A stretch of 5,561 nucleotides of DNA from Nitrososphaerota archaeon (GTDB lineage: Archaea > Thermoproteota > Nitrososphaeria > Nitrososphaerales > CADDZS01), in assembly GCA_013288145.1 (NCBI GenBank), contig JABDCJ010000086.1, positions 1-5,561 of the forward strand, written 5' to 3'. Below the pieces are notes generated by a model that had not been told where the DNA came from, did not search any database, and saw only the letters and a list, made by a program, of their open reading frames with translations. The position numbers and the translations under genes are program-made. Shown here piece by piece: positions 5,128 to 5,561 of this stretch; within the stretch, counting starts at the first letter, position 1; every line of letters starts with the position of its first letter.

Positions 5128-5478
5128 ATGCAATCGCGTCCGAATAATCAATTCCAGCCTTATATCGAGAGCGTAGAAAATATCGTAAGCGCGATGAAGC
5201 TCAAGGAGAGGTATGTTGAAGAACTTAATTCTTCAGACTTCACCGACGCCTCTCAGAATATAAGAAACAAATTGGTAACCTTTGAGGCTTTATTTGCCTC
5301 TGCGAAAGAGCCCAATGTTCCAGATCAGAACGCGCTAAGACTAACTGACGCACAAAAGCAGCTTTTCGAGAAAGTAATCGAGGACGCGAATCTTGGAATT
5401 GAATCACACAGTCTGAAAGTACTTAGAACTTCCATCAAAGACTTGGAATCATTTCCAAAACGAATAATCAATACTTGA
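5128..5478 (+). CDS. Hypothetical helical protein
   Basis: A 116-residue, charged, mostly helical protein with no recognised family, no cysteine and no signal or membrane segment. Helices are suggested at about 11-33 (YIESVENIVSAMKLKERYVE), 40-58 (DASQNIRNKLVTFEALFAS), 74-88 (DAQKQLFEKVIEDAN) and 93-110 (SHSLKVLRTSIKDLESF), divided by a proline/asparagine linker (KEPNVPDQN). It could be a small structural or regulatory protein, but no function can be given. No SD precedes ATG 5128, and an in-frame stop lies 18 bases upstream (5110-5112), so this is the longest possible form; M23 (5194) is a later alternative. Sampled lines are about 43% GC, like the HEPN-like gene and unlike the F420-type gene in between. 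The 76-base gap before it has no clear promoter or terminator. Confidence 0.6.
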   Translation: MQSRPNNQFQPYIESVENIVSAMKLKERYVEELNSSDFTDASQNIRNKLVTFEALFASAKEPNVPDQNALRLTDAQKQLFEKVIEDANLGIESHSLKVLRTSIKDLESFPKRIINT

Positions 5479-5561
5479 AGGAATTCTAGACGATTTCCTC
5501 ACTTTGACCACTTGCTAATCTATCCGGGTTAAGGGTTGCGATCTGGCTCGAGTGCTTTGGA
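5479..5561. other. Window end without a supported gene
   Basis: These 83 bases show no tRNA, terminator or clear start. On the minus strand one frame is open from the edge to a TAG at 5486-5488 (24 residues, including ATLNPDRLASG), which could be the tail of a minus-strand gene entering from the right, but an open stretch this short is expected by chance. Confidence 0.3.

Noticed and set aside
5486..5560. Minus-strand gene tail at the right edge
   Set aside because: Only 24 open codons, expected by chance; no motif.

Overview
The window is about 48-50% GC and carries a loose cluster of small redox and detoxification-type genes, interleaved with unrecognised genes and gene remnants. Every functional call here comes from reading motifs by eye; no database search was possible. 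The host is uncertain. A soil-type bacterium of medium GC fits. An F420-making archaeon such as a Nitrososphaera-like organism is also possible: there is a deazaflavin (F420)-type oxidoreductase, most genes have weak or no Shine-Dalgarno (SD) site, AGA and ATA codons are common, and the HxlR regulator looks to me like a form common in archaea. The sequence does not settle the choice.

Left part (1-1827, minus strand, read right to left): a YcaC-like cysteine hydrolase (1171-1827) is followed 12 bases later by a short ORF (1024-1158). That ORF begins like a small antibiotic-biosynthesis-monooxygenase (ABM) type protein but stops after 44 residues. Next come a 237-residue iron-sulfur protein with two CDGSH motifs around a Fer4_19-like centre (222-935) and the N-terminus of an NTF2/SnoaL-like protein cut by the window edge (1-177).

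Centre (1828-3526): an HxlR-family winged-helix regulator (1967-2326, plus strand) is divergent from the hydrolase. The 139-base gap between them contains a perfect 11-base inverted repeat that could be an operator. After an AT-rich spacer comes an intact MBL-fold hydrolase (2556-3452) with all its expected metal ligands. Its stop overlaps, in an ATGA junction, the start of a 25-codon remnant beginning MSELLNQVL, which looks like the head of a decayed downstream gene.

Right part (3527-5561, plus strand): an AT-richer unknown gene (3657-4394) has a C-terminal half resembling HEPN-type helical domains, but the place of the usual R-x4-H catalytic motif reads R-x4-Y. A promoter-like element then precedes a 33-residue small ORF (4534-4635), which overlaps by ATGA an F420-dependent nitroreductase-family gene (4632-5051) with an excellent SD. 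Last is an AT-richer, helical orphan protein (5128-5478), and the window ends without a further supported gene.

The best working model is an HxlR-controlled divergent redox-stress locus (hydrolase, iron-sulfur protein and perhaps the MBL enzyme) that has been eroded by loss of at least two small enzyme genes and mixed with AT-rich accessory genes. No complete novel defence or mobile system is demonstrable here. The strongest leads are the HEPN-like protein with the altered motif and the small ORF coupled to the F420-type enzyme.
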